Assembly (NCBI GenBank): GCA_030529445.1
Contig: JAUMWW010000001.1
Span: forward strand, 88,121 to 152,120
DNA from: Johnsonella sp.
Lineage (GTDB): Bacteria > Bacillota > Clostridia > Lachnospirales > Lachnospiraceae
DNA length: 64,000 nt
Direction: 5' to 3'
The notes under the pieces were generated by a model. The model saw nothing but the letters and a program-made list of their open reading frames with translations, was not told where the DNA came from and ran no database searches. Shown here in pieces: positions 1 through 10,258 of the stretch; within the stretch, counting starts at the first letter, position 1; each line of letters starts with the position of its first letter. A program made the translations under genes and the position numbers.

Positions 1-3000
1 AAAAGAACTAGAGTAGATTGTAAATATTTGTAGAAACTTTGATGAACTTCTTGAAAGGTTAGAATTAAAAGAACTAGAGTAGATTGTAAATCCGCATGGC
101 AGGGCGCGAAATGGGATATGAAAACTTGAATTAAAAGAACTAGAGTAGATTGTAAATGCGGGAGCGCGTCAATATCCTCTGCGGCAATATAAAGAATTAA
201 AAGAACTAGAGTAGATTGTAAATGGACAAGATATATATTTTGCTCTTCACGTCATCCAGAATTAAAAGAACTAGAGTAGATTGTAAATGCGTGAAGACCT
301 TGTCACCCACGACCACGGAAGTTTGGAATTAAAAGAACTAGAGTAGATTGTAAATCTGTTGCAATTACCGCTGTTGCGATCCCCGCTGTTGAGAATTAAA
401 AGAACTAGAGTAGATTGTAAATTCGATCCATTCCTCCCACTCCGTCCAGCTCGACTTTGAATTAAAAGAACTAGAGTAGATTGTAAATGGGAGGACTCGA
501 ACTCTATAACTAATGTTCTTCGCGAATTAAAAGAACTAGAGTAGATTGTAAATCTAAAAATCTGATTTGTTTTGGGGTGGTAAGTCCTGAGAATTAAAAG
601 AACTAGAGTAGATTGTAAATGATAAAGAATTTATCAAGATTTCCTCGGAATCGCCGAATTAAAAGAACTAGAGTAGATTGTAAATCGATCAGATGCAGAA
701 TTCGGCAGGAGCAACAGAGATGAATTAAAAGAACTAGAGTAGATTGTAAATCCCTTAAATACACCACTAAGCCTCGCAGGATTGACGGGAATTAAAAGAA
801 CTAGAGTAGATTGTAAATTTCATTTCTATTATTATTTTCATTGCGAGAGACTGTGAATTAAAAGAACTAGAGTAGATTGTAAATTTCTCTCCGCTGATCA
901 TTCTTGTCCCAAGGCAGCGCGAATTAAAAGAACTAGAGTAGATTGTAAATTGTGTAGAGGTCTTAAGGATATTCTCCAGCTTGGAATGAATTAAAAGAAC
1001 TAGAGTAGATTGTAAATCTGATTTGTCTATTGGTTTTATTCTGTGATGAGAGAGAATTAAAAGAACTAGAGTAGATTGTAAATGCGTTTTGGTTTTCTAC
1101 ATCAGATGTAGAGCAGTATTGAATTAAAAGAACTAGAGTAGATTGTAAATGTCTTTAAGAAGCTCATTAATGATGGATTAAAGGAGAATTAAAAGAACTA
1201 GAGTAGATTGTAAATTCTTCTATTGAGAGTATACCATTCTCTTTCAAAACTGAATTAAAAGAACTAGAGTAGATTGTAAATCTTTTCGTCAAGTAATAAG
1301 TCTTTCCATCCACGTCAAGGAATTAAAAGAACTAGAGTAGATTGTAAATACCTGCAAAAAGCAAATGCAGATCAGAAAAAGGCACGAATTAAAAGAACTA
1401 GAGTAGATTGTAAATAATCATGGACGCAGGTCCTTGGTGAAAGATCACCTAGAATTAAAAGAACTAGAGTAGATTGTAAATGCGTAAATTGTGAATACCC
1501 GCCGCAAAGCAGTTTCTGAATTAAAAGAACTAGAGTAGATTGTAAATAATGACGGAGCCTATATAAAGGACTACAAAGGAACCGAATTAAAAGAACTAGA
1601 GTAGATTGTAAATGACAGTGCGAAACGGTGTCAGATTGACCGAATCTCCGAATTAAAAGAACTAGAGTAGATTGTAAATTTTCTAAAATCCTATAATCTC
1701 CCCCCTTGCCGCTCTTGAATTAAAAGAACTAGAGTAGATTGTAAATTTCGGATTCTCTCGATCTGCCGATAAAGATCTCCAACGAATTAAAAGAACTAGA
1801 GTAGATTGTAAATCTAGTAACATGCAGGCAAACAAGAAAAAATACCATAGAATTAAAAGAACTAGAGTAGATTGTAAATTGATGTGACAACCCCAACTAT
1901 CGCGCCCGCGCTCCCGAATTAAAAGAACTAGAGTAGATTGTAAATGGCGGGATCGGGCACGGATGGGTCAAGCAGCATTTGAATTAAAAGAACTAGAGTA
2001 GATTGTAAATGTCATCAAGGTCGTTAATGCTACGATAGGCAGACTGGAATTAAAAGAACTAGAGTAGATTGTAAATGACCATCTGGCTGTATAGCGCTCT
2101 TACCTTCGTGGGAATTAAAAGAACTAGAGTAGATTGTAAATTTGATGCTTTTTCGATTTTGTAGTCCCTCGCCAAGATGAATTAAAAGAACTAGAGTAGA
2201 TTGTAAATCATTTCTTCTACACGCTCCGGCATCTACAGAGCTTTGAATTAAAAGAACTAGAGTAGATTGTAAATGGCGGAATCGGACACGGATGGGTTAA
2301 GGAGCACTTCGAATTAAAAGAACTAGAGTAGATTGTAAATAATTATGTAGCCAATCTTGCGATGCTCAACGAGCAGGAATTAAAAGAACTAGAGTAGATT
2401 GTAAATATTAACCCGCGGAAAAATGTAATGCTTGAACCGCCAGAATTAAAAGAACTAGAGTAGATTGTAAATCCACAGCAACTATGCTTGTGGTTAAACA
2501 GAGTTTTTAGAATTAAAAGAACTAGAGTAGATTGTAAATTAAGCATATCTTCATTTATAGATATGAAATCTAACTGAATTAAAAGAACTAGAGTAGATTG
2601 TAAATTCGCAACCGCGGTATTGTCGTCCGTCTGCGACAGATCGAATTAAAAGAACTAGAGTAGATTGTAAATCTGAAAAGCAAAACTGCTTAATCGCTCT
2701 TCTGGCCTGAATTAAAAGAACTAGAGTAGATTGTAAATCTAAGATTTTCTCATTTTTAGGATCTTTATAAATCTGAATTAAAAGAACTAGAGTAGATTGT
2801 AAATAAGGAACATGACCGCAACGACGAAGTAAGGCATGATGAATTAAAAGAACTAGAGTAGATTGTAAATATGCTTCAGTTACTACTATACTATGATCGA
2901 ACAAACCGAATTAAAAGAACTAGAGTAGATTGTAAATTGGATATCTTTCAGGGTGTTCTCAATATACTCCTTGAATTAAAAGAACTAGAGTAGATTGTAA

Positions 3001-5115
3001 ATGCGGAGGGCAGCAGCTGAACGAGCCTTTGACAACGAGAATTAAAAGAACTAGAGTAGATTGTAAATAGAATGCAAAGAATTTGGTTAGGTATCTCTCG
3101 GATGGAATTAAAAGAACTAGAGTAGATTGTAAATTTGGTTACACATTTACACCAGTTACACTGATTTTTCGAATTAAAAGAACTAGAGTAGATTGTAAAT
3201 CTCATATCATCAAAAACACTTGCGACCGCCCCCGCTGAATTAAAAGAACTAGAGTAGATTGTAAATTTCGAAATGGTTGGTATGATTGGGGGAGAGAGGA
3301 TTGAATTAAAAGAACTAGAGTAGATTGTAAATCGCATCTGTCTTGTAGACCAGCACAAGCTGATCGGAGGAATTAAAAGAACTAGAGTAGATTGTAAATG
3401 GGCGAAAAAGCGAAATTACTAAGCACAATCAAAAAGAATTAAAAGAACTAGAGTAGATTGTAAATGTAATCATCATACTGATGCTCGAGCACCTTTCTTT
3501 TTGAATTAAAAGAACTAGAGTAGATTGTAAATTAATGTAAGCAAAGCACTTCGTTTCAAAGAATATTCGAATTAAAAGAACTAGAGTAGATTGTAAATAT
3601 TCAGAGGAATCATTTAATTGGATATAATATTTTTGAATTAAAAGAACTAGAGTAGATTGTAAATATACATCGGATCTTGTGACATAAAGATTACTAAACT
3701 GAATTAAAAGAACTAGAGTAGATTGTAAATCAGGAATCAAAATATGATGTTGAATCAAGCTTTAAGGAATTAAAAGAACTAGAGTAGATTGTAAATATAA
3801 TTCCGAGCATAAGTTTCTCCACAGGAATTTTGAATTAAAAGAACTAGAGTAGATTGTAAATCGCTGTGCGTGCTTCCCTCAGTGTCGATAAATACGGAAT
3901 TAAAAGAACTAGAGTAGATTGTAAATTTATTATTAAACCATCAGATTCTACTTGCAATACTGAATTAAAAGAACTAGAGTAGATTGTAAATTCTTACAAA
4001 TACTCATGGTCTTCTTTAAGTTATCTTCAGAATTAAAAGAACTAGAGTAGATTGTAAATATACCCTTCATTATTCAGTGCAGATATGACGTCGCCCGAAT
4101 TAAAAGAACTAGAGTAGATTGTAAATCAAGAGTAACCATCATATTGGTCGAAAAAAGGACCTGAATTAAAAGAACTAGAGTAGATTGTAAATGTACACCA
4201 TCTTCGCCTCGTTCCCCAGTCCTATAGCGAATTAAAAGAACTAGAGTAGATTGTAAATCATTCCAGTTGATGTCTTTCTTATCCGGACCAGAATGAATTA
4301 AAAGAACTAGAGTAGATTGTAAATTCATTAAGAGAACCAATAGAGGATCGTTGTCCCTCAGAATTAAAAGAACTAGAGTAGATTGTAAATATTATCAAAG
4401 AATCGTGACATGGAGCTTGCGTACACGAATTAAAAGAACTAGAGTAGATTGTAAATCAACCGGAACGCCGATATATTTCTGAAGCTCGGTAAGAATTAAA
4501 AGAACTAGAGTAGATTGTAAATCGATCGGTACAGCTACTGCTTTAGGCTCTGTGAATTGAATTAAAAGAACTAGAGTAGATTGTAAATGCTTATGCTTGC
4601 ATACCGGGCGGCTTCGTGGTTCGGAATTAAAAGAACTAGAGTAGATTGTAAATTACGGCATCAGTCAGATCGATTTCTTTAGGGAACTTGGAATTAAAAG
4701 AACTAGAGTAGATTGTAAATTGCCCTTTCATGTAATTAAACAATCGTGTATCTAAGGAATTAAAAGAACTAGAGTAGATTGTAAATTCTTTCGTTAAACC
4801 GGAGGATCGTAGTAAAGCAAGTGAATTAAAAGAACTAGAGTAGATTGTAAATAACAGCCTTGATATTGTGATGTACATTTATGAGGGGGAATTAAAAGAA
4901 CTAGAGTAGATTGTAAAACTTCGTTGTTAGTGAACCCCATGGGCTCTAATTCAAGAATTAAAAGAACTAGGGTAGATTGTAAAATCGATTTTTTGTCTGC
5001 CTGAGATCCCTTGCTGTGGGAATTAAAAGAACTAGAGTAGATTGTAAATTGATACCCCGTCCTTTTCTAACATAGGCGTTATCATGAATTAAAAGAACTA
5101 AAATAGATAGTAAAT
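1..5115 (+). CRISPR. CRISPR array, 78 repeats (first one partial), 77 spacers
   Basis: A 30-base repeat (begins GAATTAAAAG, centre AACTAGAGTA, ends GATTGTAAAT) recurs about every 66 bases, with spacers of 35 to 38 bases. I counted 78 repeat starts, from a partial one at base 1 to 5086. Nearly all are identical. The repeats at 4889 and 4955 end in A instead of T, the one at 4955 has one more change, and the last (5086-5115) has three changes. Degeneracy at the right end marks the trailer, so the leader lies left of the window and transcription is on the plus strand; the repeat end TTGTAAAT then gives the crRNA 5' handle, as in Clostridia type I-B arrays. Type I-B is an inference from repeat end, repeat length and spacer length. 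No cas gene is visible. Apparent open frames inside the array are repeat translations, not genes. Confidence 0.99.
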
Positions 5116-5157
5116 GCTTTCTCTTGCATTTAAAAATAAGAAAAGGAGAATTATAAA

Positions 5158-5574
5158 ATGGAGAAAAAAGAATATAGTCTTTATGTTAATGGAGAAGAAG
5201 TTAAGGTTAGCGAAGATATTTATAAAACATATTGGAAAATAACGGAACATGAAAGATATCTTCAACGAAAGGACTGGAAGCATAAGGTATTGCCATTTTC
5301 CTCACTTGACTATGACAGAAATTTCTCGGAAAGCATTATTGATGAAAAAAATGATGTAGAAAAAATCACCGAAATGAAAATAAAAATAGAAAAATTATAC
5401 AAAGCATTGAATGAACTCACAGAGGAAGAACGAGAACTCATTATTTCGATATTTTTTATAGAAGAAAGCTTATATTCTATTGGTCAAAGAAAGAACAGGA
5501 GTTATACGGCCATCGGAAATAGAAGAAATAGGATTGTAGGAAAACTCAGGAGAATATTAGATGGTAAGATGTAG
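5158..5574 (+). CDS. Sigma-70 region-4-like protein of the mobile-element type
   Basis: This 138-residue protein resembles the small sigma-70-family proteins common in integrative and conjugative elements of Firmicutes. The N-terminal half has the typical pattern (SLYVNGEEVKV, then ERYLQRKDWKHKVLPFSSLDYD). The C-terminal half (about 75-135) reads as a sigma region 4 helix-turn-helix: LNELTEEERELIIS, a second helix around YSIGQRKNRSYTAIG, and a basic end. The start is set by AGGAG 8 to 12 bases upstream of ATG. It lies only 42 bases after the last CRISPR repeat and is followed by a stretch of broken genes, so it may be a leftover of a mobile element. The turn where an HTH normally has ESLxxIAxxLG is unusual (GQRKNRSYTAI), so DNA binding is inferred and not certain. 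Confidence 0.75.
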   Translation: MEKKEYSLYVNGEEVKVSEDIYKTYWKITEHERYLQRKDWKHKVLPFSSLDYDRNFSESIIDEKNDVEKITEMKIKIEKLYKALNELTEEERELIISIFFIEESLYSIGQRKNRSYTAIGNRRNRIVGKLRRILDGKM

Positions 5575-5763
5575 AAAATTAAAAAACAATATGCAGAGAA
5601 TTTTCTTACGAATAAGAAGAAAAAACATCAGTTTAGATAGAACCTTTTTCGTACTATTAAAAGTTTAATCGTCAAGCTAATAAAACTATGCTAAATAAAT
5701 GTTCTCTTCTGTCAGATAATATCTAGAATTATCCAACATATAAATCTTCAATGAAATTATAAT

Positions 5764-6035
5764 GAAAAGTAATTTCAAGTAAGCCATATTTTTGCTATAA
5801 TAAGACTCTTAGTTAAACTAAATAGTGATGAGAAAGAAAGGACAAGTGAAGATATGGGAGTAATCTAGTCGTTAATCGTTGGTGGAGTAATCGGAGCAAT
5901 TGCGGGAGCGATCACGAATAAGGGGAGTTCCATGGGATGGATCGCAAATATTCTGGCAGGTCTTATCGGTTCATGGATAGGGAAGTCTTTGCTGGGAAGC
6001 TGGGGACCTTCTCTTGCGGGGATGGCGTTGATCCC
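5764..6035 (+). repeat. Decayed duplicate of the 14041-14312 promoter and gene segment
   Basis: From GAAAAGTAATTTCAAG onward this segment matches 14041-14312 almost base for base, including the promoter (TTTCAA at 5773-5778, 17 bases, TATAAT at 5796-5801), the dyad TTAGTTAAACTAA at 5809-5821 and most of the coding sequence. The match stops abruptly after GTTGATCCC. The two copies are direct repeats about 8.3 kb apart. Confidence 0.93.
5855..6035 (+). pseudogene. Broken copy of GlsB/YeaQ/YmgE-family membrane protein gene
   Basis: This copy of the gene at 14131 carries three lesions visible by direct comparison: codon 5 TGG (Trp) is TAG at 5867-5869, one base is missing near codon 9 (ATCGTGGTGGA against ATCGTCGGCGGA), and the reading frame is cut off after about codon 60, where unrelated sequence begins at 6036. 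The promoter in front is intact, so it may still be transcribed. No function is expected for the product. Confidence 0.92.
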
Positions 6036-6113
6036 TGAGGTGATACACTAATGTTGTAACATCCTTGGCTTAATTTGATAGCTGAATATACAAAAATATT
6101 GTGGTGGAAATAT

Positions 6114-6666
6114 ATGCACGGTAAAACAATAGAACTTTTTCTTGTAAATGGAACAGCAGATAGCTTAATTATTGCAGAACTGTCAAATTGGAATGGAAAG
6201 GCAATTAAGGTACCGCGTATTGAAATTGTATCCTGTGAGTAGGAAGATATTACTCAGGCAGTAGTTTATTTTAAATTTTGTTAAGAAAGATAATGGTTCT
6301 GACTCTGTTTATATCAGCAAAGTGAAAAATGTAAAAGAAAGACTGATGCAGCATTTGAGAGATTATCAATCTGAGAAAGAAAAGCATTATTGGAATATAG
6401 CAGTTATTTTTTGTTGGAAGAGATTTAAATAAAGCTCTTATCCGATATCTTGAAAATCGTTTTGTAGAGATTAAGAGCAAAGGAAAAGATTGTTTGATTC
6501 TGGAAAAGTTCAAAACTTGATAACTACAGAGGATATCCTGTTTTCCAGTTCATCTGCAGCAGCAGATTTTATACTTGGTTATAGTGTAAGCGGTCCAAGG
6601 ACTTGGAAGACGAAAGATGGAAGAATTCTTAAAGAAATTGAAGTTAAGGATACAGTAGAATCATAG
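6114..6666 (+). pseudogene. Broken GIY-YIG nuclease-family gene with DUF4357 end
   Basis: Several frames must be joined to read it. The start (MHGKTIELFLVNGTADSL, LSNWNGKAIKVPR) matches the N-terminal part of GIY-YIG/DUF4357 proteins. It is stopped by TAG, and continues in other frames with QAVVYFKFC (the GVYFL strand), VYISKVKNVKERLMQHL, KHYWNIAVIF and NKALIRYLENRFVEI. The end (SSSAAADFILGYSVSG, then TWKTKDGRILKEIE) is the DUF4357 module. At least three frameshifts or stops separate the pieces, so no complete protein can be made. Intact family members are about 280-300 residues, so the remnant is also internally shortened. The family is often found in defence islands and mobile elements, which fits the position beside the CRISPR array. 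Confidence 0.8.
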
Positions 6667-6725
6667 AGAGAATCTTAAGATAGTAAAAGTACAGGGATTG
6701 GGTGATTGAGAAAGGGCTGAAAACT

Positions 6726-7337
6726 ATGTCTACACCGATTTATTTTTCAAAGGTTGAATTTAGGGATAGAATTGGATATGGAAATACGCATAGTTCCATA
6801 CTACTCAATGTGGCTCAGCGAGAATTATCATATCAAGTCTATGAATGGAAGAAACAGATGCCTGCTATTCTTAGAGAGGAATCTTATGAAGTTAATAATA
6901 AAACAATACATTATAGTAAAGGTTATCCTGCCAAAAAAGTTAGATCGGGCAGTAATGGTTTTAAGCCGGAATTATTGCCGGATGAACAGTACATCCAAAG
7001 TGTAGCTTTTTCTTATGCTCTTAAACTGTCGGAGGTACAAATGAAACATTTACTTCCCTATTGCAATGCTTTAGATTTTGAACCTTACCGCGATAGAAAA
7101 ATATCTATGAATCATGAAGGATATATTGGATATAGAGACGAAATAAGTCTTAGCTTTATTGGAATAACTGATTCTTATATTCCGAAGATGGAGTGGGAAA
7201 TGCAATATTACTATGATGAAAAACATATGTGGTCATCAGAAAAACTTTATCGCTACTTAGTCTTAGAATATTTCCAAGGCAATAAAAAATTAAAGGGATG
7301 GAATCCTATTAATGGTGGTCTATCATTGTTTTTCTGA
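6726..7337 (+). CDS. Hypothetical protein in decayed accessory strip
   Basis: I do not recognise this protein. It is 203 residues from the ATG at 6726, or 211 from an in-frame GTG at 6702; the ATG has AAAGGG about ten bases upstream and is preferred. It is soluble-looking, rich in Tyr and charged residues (YRDRKISMNHEGYIGYRD, MEWEMQYYYDEKHMW), with no signal peptide and no membrane segment. It follows the GIY-YIG remnant on the same strand and is followed by more broken coding sequence, so it may itself be a shortened survivor of a mobile-element operon. Confidence 0.5.
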   Translation: MSTPIYFSKVEFRDRIGYGNTHSSILLNVAQRELSYQVYEWKKQMPAILREESYEVNNKTIHYSKGYPAKKVRSGSNGFKPELLPDEQYIQSVAFSYALKLSEVQMKHLLPYCNALDFEPYRDRKISMNHEGYIGYRDEISLSFIGITDSYIPKMEWEMQYYYDEKHMWSSEKLYRYLVLEYFQGNKKLKGWNPINGGLSLFF

Positions 7338-7880
7338 AAAGATGATATTCTCGCCGAGTGTTTGTTGGGTATATGAATAGATTGCTCCAAGGAAAAATTA
7401 ATTATTTTATTGTAGGTAAATCTGATGGAAATGGAAAATATTGCTGATCGTATAAAACTTCCATTTGACAAGTAAACCGGTTTTATTAAACTATTTGATG
7501 CAAAGGCACGAGCTGCATCGATGACAAGAATTCATCAGATACAGGAAATTGCAATCTCATTTGGCATAGGAAAACTGAGTTTGAAAGAGTGGAAGGTATC
7601 GGGGTAGCAATTAAAAAACGCCCTTGTTATAGTAATACATATTTTATGAGAAGCGGAGCATGGATGAGTACCAATGAGAATACCCGGCTGATAAATTGGC
7701 TGTCGGAAAGCAAAAGTAAGAATACGGATGAGGAGATTCTTCCGGAATACCATGCGCCGGATTGCCCGCGAATATGTATTGGCGCAAGGCAGGATGTGCA
7801 AAACAGGGAGAAGAGAGGCTTAATATTTTAAGGTTTGCCTGCGGTATAAAATATCCCGTATATTCAAAAACAAGAGCAAA
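7338..7880 (+). pseudogene. Decayed coding debris, unrecognised
   Basis: Short protein-like stretches occur in changing frames with stops between them: VFVGYMNRLLQGKINYFIVG, then NIADRIKLPFDK (TAA) TGFIKLFDAKARAAS, then MTRIHQIQEIAISFGIGKLS, then the open frame from 7589 (KKRPCYSNTYFMRSGAWMS). They look like remains of one or two genes of the same mobile element as the preceding features. I cannot name the families. No intact gene is visible here. Confidence 0.5.
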
Positions 7881-7928
7881 AATTTGATAAAAGAGCCGAG
7901 AGAAGGGTTCTTGATTAGCGGATGAGAG

Positions 7929-7970
7929 AAGTGCCGTACCCATATGATCATAAGGGTACGGCACTTTTGT
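7929..7970 (+). terminator. Hairpin terminator closing the accessory strip
   Basis: A perfect 13-base stem (AAGTGCCGTACCC at 7929-7941, GGGTACGGCACTT at 7954-7966) with a 12-base loop is followed by a short T run on the plus strand. It sits between the rightward debris and the leftward sigma gene. The T run is short, so termination strength is uncertain. Confidence 0.7.
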
Positions 7971-8012
7971 CATCAAAACGGAAGAAAATCGCTTATTTTT
8001 GTTTTAGAGAAA

Positions 8013-10220
8013 TTAATTCAATATTTTCACATCCCCGGTACGCGGTTGCCCGAGAGGCAAAGAGGTATCGCTCGGCCAATATGTGCTCTGAGGATCTATG
8101 CTGAAGGTCAGAGGCTGATTATAACAGCTTTCAAGCCCCGGAGCAGAGGAAACATCGATCAGGCTCACTTCGCGCTCGCTCAGATCTTGAAGCCCTCTCA
8201 GTTTCATATTTTGCGGGGTATCCAGCACGATCAGGCGAAATACTTCGGATTGGTTTCCCGATGAGGGGTTAGGATCGGCTTGGTTTTGCAAGGCAAGAAC
8301 TTCTGCATAGCTGTATTCCCGGATGATGCCTCTAAATACGATTCGATCTCCGTCATCGGGGAGAGCAGCTTCTGTTGTCGGGCTCTCGGATACGGGCGGA
8401 GTTTCTATAGGGGAGGGTATATGGATGCCGCCATCCTCTAAAAGTCGGGTTTCCTTGATATCATGCCATTCGATTTCTTTGGCCTTGAATGTTTCCGGAA
8501 CAGGATCGCCGATGAAGCCCTGCCATTGAACAGAAATATTAATTGTATCTTTCTCTGCAAGTGCCCGCAGAATCGTAAAGCTTCCGTTTCCGCTGCTTGC
8601 CTCCGCAATCCGAATTCCTTTGCCGTCCTCCATCATAGACAGAGCACCCCGATATCCTCCGCTCATCGCTACGCCTTCAGTCAGGCTTTCGGAGGGTTCG
8701 AGGAGGATATCGCTGTCGGGATCATATCGGAAGATGCGGACAAAATACAAGGAATCGGTTGTTTCCTGTGAAAGCAGCAGGGTCGGTACGCGATCGCCGG
8801 TCTGCATCTGCACCAAGGCATATCTGTAATTTCCGGTGGGCGTGCTTTCGCCATAGGGATCATAGGTATAGGATTCGGCTTTGGCGACAATCTTTCGATA
8901 CTGTTCCAATGCTTTTTTTGTTTCGCTTTGGGGTTGAGCCTTATTTTCCGGGTCGGAAGGCTCTCTTTTGCTTTCTGCTTTGGCAGAGCTTTCCCGAGGA
9001 GTATTTTTTGTGCTTTGCTTTTTGCTCTTTTCCGTCTTCTTTTTTGCCGGCTTTTCGGAGGGAGCGGCATTTTGCTCGGAGCGGATCGGATCCGAACTGT
9101 GCTGGAAAAGCTTGGACAATCCGAAAGCGCCGGTTCCGATCAATGCGATGGCAGAGAGCGTGAACAAGGCGATTTTTGCGGCGCTGAATGTTGCGGCGGA
9201 TGAGACGGCTTTGCCTATGCCGGCTGCGGCGCTTTGCGGAGCACCCGCGTTCAATGCGGTATTTTTCATTGAAGGAAGCGCCTCGGTTGCAAAAGGAGCA
9301 CTTACACTGCGCTCCAAGATATTTTGCAGGAGCTCTTGATTTGGGAAAAGCTCTGCGGCATGGGATTTCTCACTGCGCAAGAGCAGGAGGAAGAAAGAAA
9401 TGGGAGCGAGACCGTAAAGCTTTGTGCCGCTTTTTTCCAAATCTCGAACCTTGCTCTCAATTTTTTGACGTCCGTACATCAGCCGGCTCTTGACTGCGCT
9501 TTCGGAGCTTTCCGTAAGAGCGGCGATTTGCTTTACCGATAGCTCTTCATAATAGAACATGGCGATGACGGCGCGCTGATTTTCGGGGAGAGTATCGACA
9601 ATCTCCCGGAGGAGTCTCGTGGTTTCGTTGCTCTCCACGAGCTTCTCGGGAATAAATTCGCTGCGTTCTTCGAGGAAGCGATCTTCTGCAGGGAGCCTTT
9701 GTCCGGTCTCATCTTCATACTCCAGCTCTGTAAAAAGCAGAGGCTTCTTCTTTTTTAGCCAATCTTTGGCGGTATTTAAGGTGATTTGCTTAAGCCATGG
9801 AAAGAATTTTTCATTGCCTTCCAGTTTTTCAAGTCCGGCAAACGCCTTGATATAAGAGTCCTGCAGAATATCCGATACCGCATCCTCATCCCGTATCATG
9901 TATTTTATCGAAGAGCAAAGCGAAGCCTGTGTTTTTTCGTATAATCCGGCGAGCGCATTTTGATCACCGTTTCTGGCTTGCGCTACCAGCTCTGCCGGAA
10001 TCTCGATATATCCGCAGCCTTGAAGCGGATTTTTGCAATGGGTACAAAATCCGGAATTTCCGGAAATTTTCATCCCGCAATGCGTACAATGCATCTTTTT
10101 TACCTCCCTAAATTCTTTATCATTCATCCTTCCTCTCTTGGATGTGCTTTCCTTTATTCCGTTCATCGGGAAGGATGGAATTGCTGTCGGGATATTCCCG
10201 CTGCCTCTTTTAGCAATCAT
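8013..10220 (-). CDS. ECF-type sigma factor with zinc ribbon, membrane segment and extracytoplasmic domain
   Basis: The 735-residue protein joins a sigma factor to a membrane-anchored module. A zinc ribbon (C45xxC48, C59xxC62) is followed by sigma region 2 (about 75-150, RDEDAVSDILQDSYIKAF) and region 4 (about 205-260, LPENQRAVIAMFYYEELSVK), a short hydrophobic stretch near 270-285, a clear membrane helix at about 347-370 (ALFTLSAIALIGTGAFGL), a low-complexity Lys/Ser/Glu linker, and a large C-terminal part of unknown fold. The sigma part should be cytoplasmic and the C-terminal part outside. Three in-frame starts each have a ribosome site: 10220, 10127 and 10094. The last would start just before the zinc ribbon, as relatives usually do. 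I kept 10220 because an ECF-like promoter lies about 30 bases upstream of it. Likely autoregulated. Confidence 0.85.
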   Translation of the reverse strand: MIAKRGSGNIPTAIPSFPMNGIKESTSKRGRMNDKEFREVKKMHCTHCGMKISGNSGFCTHCKNPLQGCGYIEIPAELVAQARNGDQNALAGLYEKTQASLCSSIKYMIRDEDAVSDILQDSYIKAFAGLEKLEGNEKFFPWLKQITLNTAKDWLKKKKPLLFTELEYEDETGQRLPAEDRFLEERSEFIPEKLVESNETTRLLREIVDTLPENQRAVIAMFYYEELSVKQIAALTESSESAVKSRLMYGRQKIESKVRDLEKSGTKLYGLAPISFFLLLLRSEKSHAAELFPNQELLQNILERSVSAPFATEALPSMKNTALNAGAPQSAAAGIGKAVSSAATFSAAKIALFTLSAIALIGTGAFGLSKLFQHSSDPIRSEQNAAPSEKPAKKKTEKSKKQSTKNTPRESSAKAESKREPSDPENKAQPQSETKKALEQYRKIVAKAESYTYDPYGESTPTGNYRYALVQMQTGDRVPTLLLSQETTDSLYFVRIFRYDPDSDILLEPSESLTEGVAMSGGYRGALSMMEDGKGIRIAEASSGNGSFTILRALAEKDTINISVQWQGFIGDPVPETFKAKEIEWHDIKETRLLEDGGIHIPSPIETPPVSESPTTEAALPDDGDRIVFRGIIREYSYAEVLALQNQADPNPSSGNQSEVFRLIVLDTPQNMKLRGLQDLSEREVSLIDVSSAPGLESCYNQPLTFSIDPQSTYWPSDTSLPLGQPRTGDVKILN

Positions 10221-10258
10221 CTCTCATTCTCCTTTCTCTTGCTTTGACCTTCCATCAA

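Noticed and set aside
489..523. A spacer that contains GGACTCGAACTC, like the T-arm of a tRNA in reverse
   Set aside because: The flanking bases cannot form the T stem, so a tRNA target is not supported.
2343..4878. Minus-strand open frames of 67 to 136 codons across the CRISPR array (repeated LQSTLVLLI or FTIYSSSFNS)
   Set aside because: They are translations of the 30-base repeat; the 66-base period keeps frames open by chance. No ribosome sites and no known protein.
1..5115. Type V-A (Cas12a) array because of the AGTAGAT stretch in the repeat
   Set aside because: The repeat lacks the conserved TCTAC-loop-GTAGA hairpin at its 3' end and is 30 bases with a TTGTAAAT end, which fits type I-B better.
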